A stretch of 64,000 bases of DNA from Lachnospiraceae bacterium (GCA_021202075.1 JAJQDT010000133.1:1-64000), one strand, 5' to 3'. Shown: positions 1 to 7,689, counted from the first letter of the stretch. Program-made: numbers and translations. Notes: a model not told the origin generated them from the sequence alone.

Positions 1-57
1 TGGAAGTGCAGCAATGCACGGAGCTGACTGCTACTAATCGGTCGCAAGCTTATCCCA
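1..57 (+). rRNA. 23S ribosomal RNA, 3' end (partial)
   Basis: The first bases match the conserved 3' terminus of bacterial 23S rRNA, including the block GCTACTAATCGGTCG. The rest of the gene lies outside the window. The exact end is estimated. No 5S rRNA sequence follows before the first tRNA at 159; positions 58-158 hold only AT-rich spacer. Confidence 0.88.
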
Positions 58-158
58 TGTTCCGATTTGCGAAGCAAATCGAGAACTTAAGAAATTGTTG
101 TTTTGTTCAAAGATGTTTATTACTTCTGTATGTGGTTTTCAAGGTACGAAAAGATTAT

Positions 159-232
159 GGCCCAGTGGCTCAGTTGGTTAGAGCGCCGCCCTGTCACGGC
201 GGAGGTCGTGAGTTCGAGTCTCATCTGGGTCG
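159..232 (+). tRNA. tRNA-Asp (GTC)
   Basis: The cloverleaf folds fully: acceptor GGCCCAG pairs with CTGGGTC, the anticodon loop CTGTCAC gives GTC, and the discriminator base is G. CCA is not encoded. First of seven tRNA genes behind the 23S gene. Confidence 0.97.
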
Positions 233-288
233 TTTTGATTTACAGAATCGCTTCAGCATTTCTGTAGTCAGAATTTTCTTTTATGTAC

Positions 289-361
289 GGGGTCTTAGCT
301 CAGCTGGGAGAGCATCTGCCTTACAAGCAGAGGGTCATAGGTTCGAGCCCTATAGGCCCCA
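289..361 (+). tRNA. tRNA-Val (TAC)
   Basis: Acceptor GGGGTCT pairs with AGGCCCC; anticodon stem TCTGC/GCAGA encloses CTTACAA, giving TAC. T-arm GGTTCGAGCC is canonical. CCA is not encoded. Confidence 0.97.
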
Positions 362-377
362 GTTTAAAGAATCTCGT

Positions 378-450
378 GCCGATGTGGCTCAATTGGCAGA
401 GCAGCTGATTTGTAATCAGCAGGTTATCGGTTCGAGTCCGATCATCGGCT
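378..450 (+). tRNA. tRNA-Thr (TGT)
   Basis: Acceptor GCCGATG pairs with CATCGGC; anticodon stem GCTGA/TCAGC encloses TTTGTAA, giving TGT. CCA is not encoded. Confidence 0.97.
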
Positions 451-530
451 TTTTGGCGGCTTTCAATCTGATAATCGCTGATATCATTTTAGCTAAAAGC
501 TTTGAGTGTTATACAATTAAAAATTATTAT

Positions 531-612
531 GGGTGGGTTCCCGAGCGGCCAAAGGGGGCAGACTGTAAATCTGTTGTCGACGACTTCGAAGGTTCGAATC
601 CTTCCCCACCCA
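531..612 (+). tRNA. tRNA-Tyr (GTA)
   Basis: Class II tRNA of 82 bases with a long variable arm. Acceptor GGGTGGG pairs with CCCACCC; anticodon loop CTGTAAA gives GTA. Confidence 0.96.
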
Positions 613-647
613 TTCGTCAGAGTTTTCTGACATCTAAAATTTAATAT

Positions 648-721
648 CGCGGGGTGGAGCAGTCTGGAAGCTCGTCGGGCTCATAACCCGAAGGTCGCAG
701 GTTCAAATCCTGCTCCCGCAA
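648..721 (+). tRNA. initiator tRNA-fMet (CAT)
   Basis: This is the initiator rather than the elongator: position 1 is C and position 72 is A, the unpaired first pair that marks tRNA-fMet, and the anticodon stem carries the three consecutive G-C pairs (CGGG CTCATAA CCCG). Anticodon CAT. Confidence 0.96.
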
Positions 722-755
722 CTAGGGCAGAATCAAAAGATTCTGCTGTATATAT

Positions 756-828
<73 letters not shown>

Positions 829-874
829 TGCTGTTTATTCTCAAATGTTTTTGCATTAGGGAATGATAACAGAT

Positions 875-947
875 GGGATATTAGCTCAGGTGGTAGAGCA
901 CTTGACTTTTAATCAAGTTGTCCGGGGTTCGAATCCCCGATGTCTCA
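875..947 (+). tRNA. tRNA-Lys (TTT)
   Basis: Acceptor GGGATAT pairs with ATGTCTC (with G-T wobbles); anticodon stem CTTGA/TCAAG encloses CTTTTAA, giving TTT. Last tRNA of the array. Confidence 0.97.
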
Positions 948-950
948 TGA

Positions 951-990
951 AAGCGCCGGAAGGTGACCGTGACTCACCCGACCCGGCGTT
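951..990 (+). other. stable hairpin after tRNA-Lys
   Basis: AGCGCCGG pairs with CCGGCGTT, and an inner GGTGA/TCACC helix stacks within the loop. There is no U-tract, so it is more likely a processing or protection structure at the end of the tRNA transcript than a terminator. Confidence 0.5.
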
Positions 991-1007
991 AATAGTTACA
1001 ACTAAGT

Positions 1008-1060
1008 AATAGCCGTTCCTACCTTTTCCAGAGTACAGGACGGCTATTTCTTATTTTTTA
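1008..1060 (+). terminator. intrinsic terminator of the rRNA-tRNA transcript
   Basis: AATAGCCGTTCCT at 1008-1020 pairs with AGGACGGCTATT at 1037-1048 (one bulged T), followed by a T-rich run to 1060. Confidence 0.85.
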
Positions 1061-1480
1061 TGTCCAGAATCGAGACAATCAGTAAATGTAAAACCATGGA
1101 TTAATGGCGAACAGAGAGTTGTGGATGCTTCTGGAGAAGAGACCGCACTCTCTGCAGATGAAGACTTTGAGGGGGTTTCAACCAGTGTAGAGACTGATGA
1201 AGACGGAACCATATGGCTTTACTATGAGTTCCATAAAGTAGATATTACATAGTATCTATCTGGAGGCAGTAAGAGCTGTAAACTGGCGATCAGGGATAAT
1301 GGGACGACGATCTATTTCGACATAAAGTCAAATGGCAGCGACGGATATAGTTTGTCCTCAGCGGATTCGCCGGAAGGTTCCGCTGATGCATATACAATCG
1401 TAGGATATCTTGCTTTGATGCCGCTTCATCAGCTCAGTCACATAAGTCTGGCAAGTCAACACGACTTTGATATGTTCTGA
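1061..1480 (+). pseudogene. decayed protein gene with one internal stop
   Basis: A single reading frame from 1061 to the TGA at 1478-1480 encodes protein-like sequence (for example TSVETDEDGTIWLYYEF and LAIRDNGTTIYFDIKSNG) broken only by a TAG at 1250-1252. No start codon with a ribosome-binding site is seen, and the frame begins right after the tRNA terminator, so the 5' part of the gene is missing. The last 25 or so codons look less protein-like, suggesting a further frameshift. The family is not recognised; acidic, beta-rich composition would fit an exported protein, but that is a guess. Confidence 0.5.
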
Positions 1481-1487
1481 CCTTCTG

Positions 1488-1994
1488 CTATTGCATCCCA
1501 TGTGATGCCAGAAACGAGGCCATCTCATCCCCGGATTCCTGCATTCCACGGGCTATCCACTCCTCAATCCAGCCATATGTACCATGGGCAATGAATGCAG
1601 TTATATATGCCCATGTGTTGTCATATTCAGGCTTGGGGCCAGATTGTTCAAGAAGTACTGAGAGAAACAAGTGAAACAGATTCCTTTTCTTTAGAAGCAA
1701 ATAAAAATCTTTATTGTCACTCAGGTGTTGGAACAAACTGCCGTAAAGGTTTGCATTCGAATCATGTTCCTGCTTTTTATATGCCGCATCCAAATCTGTA
1801 ATTAACGTACGGATGTATTTGATCAGAATGTCTTCTTTATCGGAATAATTTCGGTAAAAGGAGTTCCGGCTGACCTGCGCTGCGCCAGTAATCTTGCTGA
1901 TAGAAATTTTATCAAATTCGTACTGGTCCAAAAGACTCAGCATGGATTTTGTGATCTGAGCTTTGACGTAAGAATTTCTTTCCTGATTATTCAT
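1488..1994 (-). CDS. TetR/AcrR family transcriptional repressor
   Basis: A 168-residue protein. The N-terminal 50 residues form a TetR-type helix-turn-helix (ISKITGAAQVSRNSFYRNYS) and the rest is the variable helical ligand-binding part. The start ATG at 1994 was chosen because it has AGGAGG upstream and begins directly before the DNA-binding domain; a longer frame running to 2108 lacks such a signal. It is divergent from the membrane peptide-hydrolase unit at 2147-4201, whose promoter is overlapped by the repeated motif GATGGTACA (1995, 2056, 2079), so it probably represses that unit and itself. The inducer is unknown. Confidence 0.85.
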   Translation of the reverse strand: MNNQERNSYVKAQITKSMLSLLDQYEFDKISISKITGAAQVSRNSFYRNYSDKEDILIKYIRTLITDLDAAYKKQEHDSNANLYGSLFQHLSDNKDFYLLLKKRNLFHLFLSVLLEQSGPKPEYDNTWAYITAFIAHGTYGWIEEWIARGMQESGDEMASFLASHGMQ

Positions 1995-2088
1995 GATGGT
2001 ACATTTCCTCCTGATTTGTGCCATTTTTCTTTGCCTGTTGACTTGAGAAAAATGTGATGGTACAATTGCTACATCGGAGATGGTACAT
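1995..2088 (+). promoter_or_regulatory. promoter with three GATGGTACA repeats, likely TetR operators
   Basis: A near-consensus plus-strand promoter is visible: TTGACT at 2038-2043, 17-base spacer, TACAAT at 2061-2066. GATGGTACA occurs in direct orientation at 1995, 2056 and 2079. The second copy overlaps the -10 box and the first abuts the start codon of the divergent TetR gene, the positions expected for repression of both directions. The assignment to this TetR protein is inference. Confidence 0.6.
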
Positions 2089-2146
2089 CTGTTACAGCAT
2101 TTTGTCAAGGTGCATTGTAAAAATCATAGTACCAGGGAGGAAAAAC

Positions 2147-2287
2147 GTGAGTCACTTTTTTACAAAGAAAAGAATTATCATTCTTGCCATTGTCATTATC
2201 TGCGGCCTGTTGTTTGGTCGGCTCGCCGTCAGGGCGGTGATTAACCTTATGGTTGGAGGAACCCTGTTCGGAGGTAATTTCCTATGA
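2147..2287 (+). CDS. small single-span membrane peptide
   Basis: A 46-residue peptide starting with GTG, preceded by GGGAGG. It has a short lysine-containing N-terminus, one hydrophobic segment (RIIILAIVIICGLLFGRLAV) and a glycine-rich tail, so it should sit in the membrane. Its TGA overlaps the ATG of the following hydrolase (ATGA at 2284-2287), which implies translational coupling and a related role. No family is recognised. Confidence 0.6.
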   Translation: MSHFFTKKRIIILAIVIICGLLFGRLAVRAVINLMVGGTLFGGNFL

Positions 2288-3261
2288 AAAGAAAAAAGAA
2301 GAATCATAACAGGCGTGGATTGTTTGTGCTGCTTTGTGTCGCAGTGTTTCTGGCGTCATTTACAGGTTCGGCTATTTTTAAAGTGACCTATACATCTCCG
2401 GCTATGGCAGCGTATTCAGTAAACTGGAGTGATGACATAGGAACTGTGTACACTGACCTGTCTTACGGTGACGAGGAATCAAATAAATTTGATTTATACG
2501 TTCCTGTGGATGACACGAAGGAGTCCTATGGTCTGGTGGTATATCTGCATGCGGGCGGTTTCACTACAGGCGATAAGTCGGACGATGAAAGTATGCTTAA
2601 GTGGCTCTGCTCTAAGGGTTACGTTGCTGCAGGCATCAACTACACTCTGCGGGATGATGACCATCCGGATGCGAGCGTATATTCTCAGTCGATGGAGATA
2701 AAAAGCAGTATTTCTGCAGTAGTCGAAGCGGCTGCCAAGCTTGGTTATAATCTGGATGCCATGGCGATCGGCGGAGGAAGTGCCGGTGGAACATTGGCAA
2801 TGCTTTATGCCTACCGGGATGCGGGCGAATCCCCCATTCCCGTGACTATGCTTTTTGAAGCTGTGGGACCGTCCAGCTTTTACGCAGAGGATTGGACTTC
2901 TTACGGGCTTGATCAGAACGCGGAATCGGCGGCGTACCTTTTTGGGGTTATGCTGGGAACGGAAATAGATGTGGATGTTCTTGGAACAGAGGAATACGAA
3001 GAAATCATCAAACCGATTTCAGGGTATATGTGGGTTACGGAAGACTCGATACCGACGGTCTGCGCCTATGGTGCGTATGATAAGGTCTGCCCTTTTGAAT
3101 CCGTAAAGTGGCTTGTAAATGCTTTGGAAGAGAACGGCGTACCCCATGAATATATCGAATTCCCCCACTCCGGCCATGCACTGCAAAATGATAACAGCCT
3201 GTACCTTAAGTATATGCAGACCATAGAGGAATATCTGGCGACATATCTGCCGATAGAATAA
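2284..3261 (+). CDS. membrane-anchored alpha/beta hydrolase (HSL-like esterase)
   Basis: A 325-residue protein with a basic N-terminus and one transmembrane or uncleaved signal segment (about residues 12-32), then an alpha/beta hydrolase domain outside the membrane. The oxyanion-hole motif HAGGF is at H89, the nucleophile elbow GGGSAGG carries S166, and D266 (GAYDKVCP) and H298 (HSGHAL) complete a catalytic triad. The layout fits the hormone-sensitive-lipase/carboxylesterase branch. Substrate unknown. It is coupled to the membrane peptide upstream and followed after 13 bases by a second hydrolase. Confidence 0.85.
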   Translation: MKRKKKNHNRRGLFVLLCVAVFLASFTGSAIFKVTYTSPAMAAYSVNWSDDIGTVYTDLSYGDEESNKFDLYVPVDDTKESYGLVVYLHAGGFTTGDKSDDESMLKWLCSKGYVAAGINYTLRDDDHPDASVYSQSMEIKSSISAVVEAAAKLGYNLDAMAIGGGSAGGTLAMLYAYRDAGESPIPVTMLFEAVGPSSFYAEDWTSYGLDQNAESAAYLFGVMLGTEIDVDVLGTEEYEEIIKPISGYMWVTEDSIPTVCAYGAYDKVCPFESVKWLVNALEENGVPHEYIEFPHSGHALQNDNSLYLKYMQTIEEYLATYLPIE

Positions 3262-3274
3262 AGGGAAGAGGTAA

Positions 3275-4201
3275 ATGAAAAGAGTGTTGAAAATAATCGG
3301 AATTATACTTCTGGTAATCGTTGTTCTGATTGCTGTGTTTATTTACTGGATAACTCATACAGACAGTTCGCTGAAGGATAATTACCGTGACAGCATAGAA
3401 ACCGGCGGCAGTATTGAAGCGGTTTATCTGGAGGACGGTTCATATGCAACATCCTATTATGAACAAACCGCTGTTCAGGTCTTCGAAAAGTACGAAATTA
3501 GCTATCCGACGGAGATGGAGACCGAGGACAAAACATACCCGGTTATTGTCATATGTAACGGAACGGGATGGAAAGGCTCCTATTCAAAGGCACAGCAACA
3601 ATTCTACGCATCCTATGGCTTCATTGTCATTGCAACAGAGGAAACCTATTCGTGGAATGCATTTGGTGCAGAAATGTGTATCCGTTATCTGGAGCTTCTG
3701 AATGAATATGTGGATGACGACGGTGTGCCGGGCATTTTTTATCAGAAGATAGATTTTGACAATGTGGGCATTATCGGTCATTCTCAGGGCGGTGTCGGGG
3801 TTATAAACGCTATTACGAATACAGACCATAAAGATATATACAAGACTGCCGTGGCGTTGTCACCTACCAACTATGAGTTAGCAGTAGCGTGTCAATGGCC
3901 TTATGATGCCACACAAATCAACATTCCGATTCTGCTGGTGTCCGGAGTCGGCGGAGGCGATGACTGGGTTGTTACACTGGAAGGGCTGACTGAAATATAC
4001 GAACAGATACCGGGAGACAAAATCATGGTCAGAAGAAGTAATACAGCCCACGGAAGCACCAATACCTCCGAGGACGGCTACGTCATGGCCTGGTTTATGT
4101 GGCAGCTCCAGGGCGACGAGGAGGCGGCAAAAGCGTTTGTCGGCGACGATGCGGAAATACTGAATAACAGCCTTTACCAGGATATAGGTAAGAATTTTTG
4201 A
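3275..4201 (+). CDS. membrane-anchored alpha/beta hydrolase
   Basis: A 308-residue protein with an N-terminal membrane anchor (residues 5-25) and a platelet-activating-factor-acetylhydrolase or dienelactone-hydrolase-like fold. The nucleophile motif GHSQGG has S170; the histidine is probably in TAHGS near residue 250. AGAGG lies upstream of the ATG. It is the last gene of the TetR-controlled unit and is followed by a strong terminator. Two anchored hydrolases of different branches in one transcript suggest processing of a lipid or ester at the cell surface; the substrate cannot be read from the sequence. Confidence 0.82.
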   Translation: MKRVLKIIGIILLVIVVLIAVFIYWITHTDSSLKDNYRDSIETGGSIEAVYLEDGSYATSYYEQTAVQVFEKYEISYPTEMETEDKTYPVIVICNGTGWKGSYSKAQQQFYASYGFIVIATEETYSWNAFGAEMCIRYLELLNEYVDDDGVPGIFYQKIDFDNVGIIGHSQGGVGVINAITNTDHKDIYKTAVALSPTNYELAVACQWPYDATQINIPILLVSGVGGGDDWVVTLEGLTEIYEQIPGDKIMVRRSNTAHGSTNTSEDGYVMAWFMWQLQGDEEAAKAFVGDDAEILNNSLYQDIGKNF

Positions 4202-4225
4202 TTACAGTTAAAGATAAATCATACA

Positions 4226-4255
4226 TAAGCGTCTGCCTTATCGGCAGGCGCTTTT
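4226..4255 (+). terminator. intrinsic terminator of the hydrolase unit
   Basis: AAGCGTCTGCC pairs with GGCAGGCGCTT around a TTAT loop, followed by TTTT. Confidence 0.85.
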
Positions 4256-4291
4256 CAACAGAATTGGTTGAATAATTCACGATACCGTGAT

Positions 4292-4377
4292 ACAATGAAA
4301 GCCGCGCAATTAAAAATCGCTTCGCGATTGGCGCGGCTTTCGTCCATACTCGCTGTGCGAGTACGGACATAATACAA
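4292..4377 (+). repeat. palindromic repeat family A, copy 1
   Basis: Two adjacent hairpins: AAAGCCGCGC...GCGCGGCTTT enclosing AATCGCTTCGCGATT, then GTCCATACTCGC...GCGAGTACGGAC. The same two-hairpin unit recurs at 40179-40260, partly at 40259-40311, and within a coding gene at 40366-40446. Here it stands between a terminator and the DUF4160 gene. Confidence 0.85.
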
Positions 4378-4402
4378 TAATAGCGGAAGGACGGTGACAT
4401 GA

Positions 4403-4657
4403 ATGCCGACATTATCAAGGTTTTATGGAATAGTAATCAGAATGTATTTTTTGCAGAGTGAACATAATCCACCACATATTCATGCGATTTACAATGAGGA
4501 TGTAGCAGCGATTGATTTTATGACAGGAAAAGTGCTGGAAGGACATCTGCCGAATAAAGCGATGGACATGGTTCAGGAGTGGATTGCTTTGCATAAAGAT
4601 GAGTTGATGCAAATTTGGGAAACTCAGGAATTTAAATCTATTTCTCCATTGGAGTAA
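4403..4657 (+). CDS. DUF4160 family protein
   Basis: An 84-residue protein with the DUF4160 signature (R-F-Y-G-I-x-I-x-M, then EHNPPHIHAIYNE). The family is short, of unknown biochemical function, and is commonly encoded directly before a DUF2442 protein, as here (13-base gap). Such pairs have been proposed to be toxin-antitoxin-like, but that is not proven for this one. The ATG at 4403 begins immediately after palindromic repeat copy 1. Confidence 0.85.
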   Translation: MPTLSRFYGIVIRMYFLQSEHNPPHIHAIYNEDVAAIDFMTGKVLEGHLPNKAMDMVQEWIALHKDELMQIWETQEFKSISPLE

Positions 4658-4670
4658 AGGAGGAAGCGAT

Positions 4671-5102
4671 ATGTTTCATAAAATAAGAAATGTTGCAGCA
4701 ACGGAAGATTTTATCCTGCTCGTTCAGTTTTCAGAAGGAGTTACAAAGAGATATGATCTAAATCCACTGTTTGAGAAAATACCGGTGTTCAAGGCTTTAC
4801 AGCAATCCGCTGATTTATACTATTCTGTAGAAGTAGATGTTGGCGGATATGGAATCATATGGAACGACGAGCTTGATTTATCATGTGAGGAACTTTGGGA
4901 TAACGGAGAGGCAGTAGAAACAGAATTCGATGGAATGATGTCCTTCGGGGAAGCTACATTTCTATGGGGACTAAATGAAAGTACTTTGCGTAAGGCTGTC
5001 GTATATGGTAAGCTGAAAAATGGAATAGATGTGCAGAAATTTGGAAAACAATGGGTGGTTTTGAAAAGTGCTATGATCAGAGAATACGGTGATGTTTTAT
5101 GA
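4671..5102 (+). CDS. DUF2442 protein with C-terminal helix-turn-helix-like region
   Basis: A 143-residue protein. Residues 1-80 match DUF2442 (VQFSEGVTKRYDLNPLFEK, IIWNDELDLSCEELW). The C-terminal 50 residues (WGLNESTLRKAVVYGKLKNG and on) resemble an excisionase-like or helix-turn-helix domain that could bind DNA. AAAGGAGG precedes the ATG. It forms a unit with the DUF4160 gene, perhaps as the regulatory partner. The segment TGGCTTAAATTAAGCCA just downstream (5107-5123) is a perfect palindrome. Confidence 0.8.
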   Translation: MFHKIRNVAATEDFILLVQFSEGVTKRYDLNPLFEKIPVFKALQQSADLYYSVEVDVGGYGIIWNDELDLSCEELWDNGEAVETEFDGMMSFGEATFLWGLNESTLRKAVVYGKLKNGIDVQKFGKQWVVLKSAMIREYGDVL

Positions 5103-5232
5103 AAAGTGGCTTAAATTAAGCCAGTGTTTCCGCCAGTCTTTGATGGCAACCACAAAAAACACAATCACACGCAATCGACGGCTTCTCCCGTGCCTGTTTT
5201 GAAAAATGGCTATGGAAGCAGCCTTTTTTCTG

Positions 5233-5241
5233 TGGTATACT
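5233..5241 (+). promoter_or_regulatory. extended -10 promoter before the nicotinamidase-like gene
   Basis: TGGTATACT forms an extended -10 element about 40 bases upstream of the start codon. No good -35 box is visible, which is usual for extended -10 promoters. Confidence 0.4.
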
Positions 5242-5282
5242 TGAAAAAATCGAATCTCAGAGAATCAGGGAGGATATTGATA

Positions 5283-5846
5283 ATGAAGGTTCTTATCGTC
5301 GTGGATATGCAGAATGATTTTATTGATGGAGCGCTTGGCACGAAGGAAGCGGTAGCGATTGTGGATCATGTTCGGAAGAAGATTGACCGGTATCTTGAAA
5401 ATGGGGATGCGGTATTCTATACGAGAGATACACATACGGAACAGTATCTTCAGACGCAGGAGGGGCGGAATCTTCCGGTGGTGCATTGCGTGAAGGGAAC
5501 GCCCGGATGGGAGATCTCGGAAAAGGTATATGCAGAGGGCTGTACAATAGTGGATAAGCCGTCGTTTGGGTCGCTTCTTCTGCCGGAGATTGTGCGGGAA
5601 GCCGCAGAGCGGTGCGCTGGCGCCGAAGGGCAGGGCTGTGATATGCCGCGCCAGGGTGGATTGGAGTCCATTGAGCTGGTCGGTCTCTGCACGGACATCT
5701 GTGTGATTTCGAATGCGATGATTTTGAAGGCGGCGTTTCCGGAGGTGCCGATTGCGGTGGACGCGTCGTGCTGCGCGGGGGTTACGCCGGAGAGTCACGA
5801 GAATGCGCTGAACGCGATGCGGATGTGCCAGATTCAGGTTAGGTAA
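5283..5846 (+). CDS. isochorismatase-fold hydrolase, nicotinamidase-like
   Basis: A 187-residue protein with the cysteine-hydrolase motifs VDMQNDF (catalytic Asp9), HCVKGTPGW (Lys) and GLCTDICV (nucleophile C136), as in PncA-type nicotinamidases that convert nicotinamide to nicotinate in NAD salvage. Start chosen at the ATG behind GGGAGG rather than an earlier in-frame codon. Between REAAER and the strand leading to C136 there is an extra stretch of about 20 residues (CAGAEGQGCDMPRQGG) that family members lack, one of many low-complexity insertions in this window. Substrate specificity is inferred only. Confidence 0.8.
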   Translation: MKVLIVVDMQNDFIDGALGTKEAVAIVDHVRKKIDRYLENGDAVFYTRDTHTEQYLQTQEGRNLPVVHCVKGTPGWEISEKVYAEGCTIVDKPSFGSLLLPEIVREAAERCAGAEGQGCDMPRQGGLESIELVGLCTDICVISNAMILKAAFPEVPIAVDASCCAGVTPESHENALNAMRMCQIQVR

Positions 5847-5864
5847 GGGAAGTGAGGGAAAGTT

Positions 5865-6752
5865 ATGAAAAAGAATGTGAATGTGATCAGATATTTTGCG
5901 GCTATGATTCTTTTGCTTTTGTTCTGCGCGTGTGGTTCGGTTTCCATGGCTTCGGAGACGGCTGAGGCGACAGAGACGGCTGAGGCGACAGAGACGGCTG
6001 AGACGACAGAAACAGAGACGGAGACCACGACGAAGTCGTCAAAGAAAATAAGTACCTGGTATAAGGCAAACTCAGGGAATGTCTATTATTATGACGAGAA
6101 TGGCAAGAAGCTCAAAAGCGGCAAATACAAAATCAACGGGAAATACTATTATTTTGACAAAAAAGGGATCCAGCGCACCGGATGGCAGAAGATCGGCAGT
6201 TCTTACTATTATTTTAAGATTGCGAACGGGAAGAAAGGTTACATGGTGACCTCGAAGCAGGTCAACGGTATCACGCTGAAGAAGAACGGAAAGGCAAAGA
6301 TGACTTCTTACAGCAGAAGAAAGCTTCCGATTCTTTATAATGCGAATGTGCTCATGCGTTCCATCACAAAAAACAGTGATACGAAAAAGCAGAAGCTTAG
6401 AAAGGTATTCGACTATACCGCGACGTATTATAAATATCAGGGCCTCGGGTCATTTGTTGGAGGAAGCCAGTGGGATCTGTACTATGCGGAGAGGATATTT
6501 GTCTCAGGATATGTAAGAGGAAATTGCTATACCTATGCAGTGATCTTTGCTTATCTGGCGAATGCGGTTGGGTATAAGGCCTATGTGGTTTCTTCCGGCG
6601 GACATGGCTGGGCGGAGATCAACAATCGTGTGTATGATCCGGACTGGGTACGTGCGGATCCGTATCACAGCTATTTTGGCATGGCATATGGGACGACGGG
6701 AAGACTTGTACCGGACTACGCAAATAATCGCGCGTATGTGATTGAGATTTAA
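5865..6752 (+). CDS. secreted lipoprotein: cell-wall-binding repeats plus transglutaminase-like domain
   Basis: A 295-residue protein. The N-terminus is a lipoprotein signal with a lipobox-like LLFCAC; a tandem ATETAE repeat of 18 bases follows (positions about 5953-6010). Residues 60-130 hold glucan/choline-binding-type repeats (GKYYYFDKKGIQRTGWQ). Residues 170-295 are a transglutaminase-like cysteine-protease fold with GNCYTYA, GHGWAEI and YDPDW supplying Cys, His and Asp. It should act at the cell surface, perhaps on peptidoglycan peptides. It starts 18 bases behind the nicotinamidase-like gene. Confidence 0.82.
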   Translation: MKKNVNVIRYFAAMILLLLFCACGSVSMASETAEATETAEATETAETTETETETTTKSSKKISTWYKANSGNVYYYDENGKKLKSGKYKINGKYYYFDKKGIQRTGWQKIGSSYYYFKIANGKKGYMVTSKQVNGITLKKNGKAKMTSYSRRKLPILYNANVLMRSITKNSDTKKQKLRKVFDYTATYYKYQGLGSFVGGSQWDLYYAERIFVSGYVRGNCYTYAVIFAYLANAVGYKAYVVSSGGHGWAEINNRVYDPDWVRADPYHSYFGMAYGTTGRLVPDYANNRAYVIEI

Positions 6753-6863
6753 TAATCCGGAATCCTTCATACGATATTTCTGCAGCAGATCGCGTGATGG
6801 ATTCTGGCGTACGGTTCCATGCCGGTACCGTCCTGGCCGGGTTTGTTGTCATTTAATGCACTT

Positions 6864-6887
6864 ATAGTAAACGATGTAAGTCGTTTT
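6864..6887 (+). repeat. palindromic repeat family C, degenerate copy
   Basis: ATAGTAAACGATGTAAGTCGTTTT is an imperfect version of the perfect palindrome at 56603-56636 and of the copy at 45342-45369. It lies in the spacer between the lipoprotein gene and the next TetR gene. Confidence 0.55.
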
Positions 6888-6948
6888 GCTTTGCTGTAAA
6901 AATAACCGGGAGTTTTGCGAAAATGGCACATGGATTTCCGTGAAGGGG

Positions 6949-6977
6949 TTGACTTTTTATATACCGAACGGTATAAT
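6949..6977 (+). promoter_or_regulatory. promoter with embedded palindromic operator
   Basis: TTGACT at 6949-6954, 17-base spacer, TATAAT at 6972-6977. The perfect inverted repeat ATACCGAACGGTAT at 6961-6974 fills the spacer and overlaps the -10 box, a typical TetR-family operator. The following gene is a TetR regulator, so autorepression is the simplest reading. Confidence 0.8.
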
Positions 6978-7043
6978 CGCAAAAAGGAGATTAAATGTGC
7001 GCGAAGCATATCTTTTCCTTAATAACAGCGAAATGGGGCATTT

Positions 7044-7679
7044 ATGGAAAACACGGGCAGCATAGACAGTATAGACAGTTTAGAGACGATGGACAACCGG
7101 ACCCGCCTTTTGCAGTGTGCGAATGAGCTGTTTTATGAAAAGGGATATGACGCGGTTGGCGTACAGGAGATCGTCGCCCGGGCGGGCCTGACAAAGCCGA
7201 CGCTGTATTATTATTTCGGGAGTAAAAAAGGATTGCTCGAGGCGCTGATCGCGGATCGCTTTGCGCGGCTGCGCGGGATGTATCGGGATTTGGATGAGCG
7301 GAGCAGGCGGAAGGATCTGCGAATTGAGGAGGCGCTGCATTGGCTGGCGGATATTTTCTGCGGATTTTTTGAGCAGGACCGGCATTTTTATATGCTGATG
7401 ATGGCGCTGTTTTATTCGGCGAGGGGCAATGAGGCGTATCAGACGATTCAGCCATATATCGCGGAGTTTTATGGTATGGTGGTGCGGCTGTTTGACCGGT
7501 CGGCGGATCAGCTGGGCAATATGAACGGACGGCAGCAGCAGTTTGCGATCGGCTTTGTCGGGACGATCAGCTCGTATTTTCTGCTTCACTATGAGCATGA
7601 CCCGGAGGAGCGGGACCGGGTGGACCGGCAGCAGGTTGCGGCGCTGGTGAAGCAGTTCATGTATGGGATTTTCTCGTGA
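7044..7679 (+). CDS. TetR/AcrR family transcriptional regulator
   Basis: A 211-residue protein. Residues 16-65 form the TetR DNA-binding domain (VGVQEIVARAGLTKPTLYYYFGSKKGLLEAL); the rest is an all-helical sensor domain. It is preceded by a consensus promoter overlapping a perfect 14-base palindrome, which suggests autoregulation. The N-terminal DSIDSLE repeat reflects a small tandem duplication. Its other targets are not evident; the next gene, 280 bases downstream, encodes a GH13 enzyme. Confidence 0.88.
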   Translation: MENTGSIDSIDSLETMDNRTRLLQCANELFYEKGYDAVGVQEIVARAGLTKPTLYYYFGSKKGLLEALIADRFARLRGMYRDLDERSRRKDLRIEEALHWLADIFCGFFEQDRHFYMLMMALFYSARGNEAYQTIQPYIAEFYGMVVRLFDRSADQLGNMNGRQQQFAIGFVGTISSYFLLHYEHDPEERDRVDRQQVAALVKQFMYGIFS

Positions 7680-7689
7680 TAAGAGAATG

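Noticed and set aside
6-644. Open frame of 212 codons at the left end
   Set aside because: It runs through the 23S end and four well-folded tRNA genes; the translation is an artefact.
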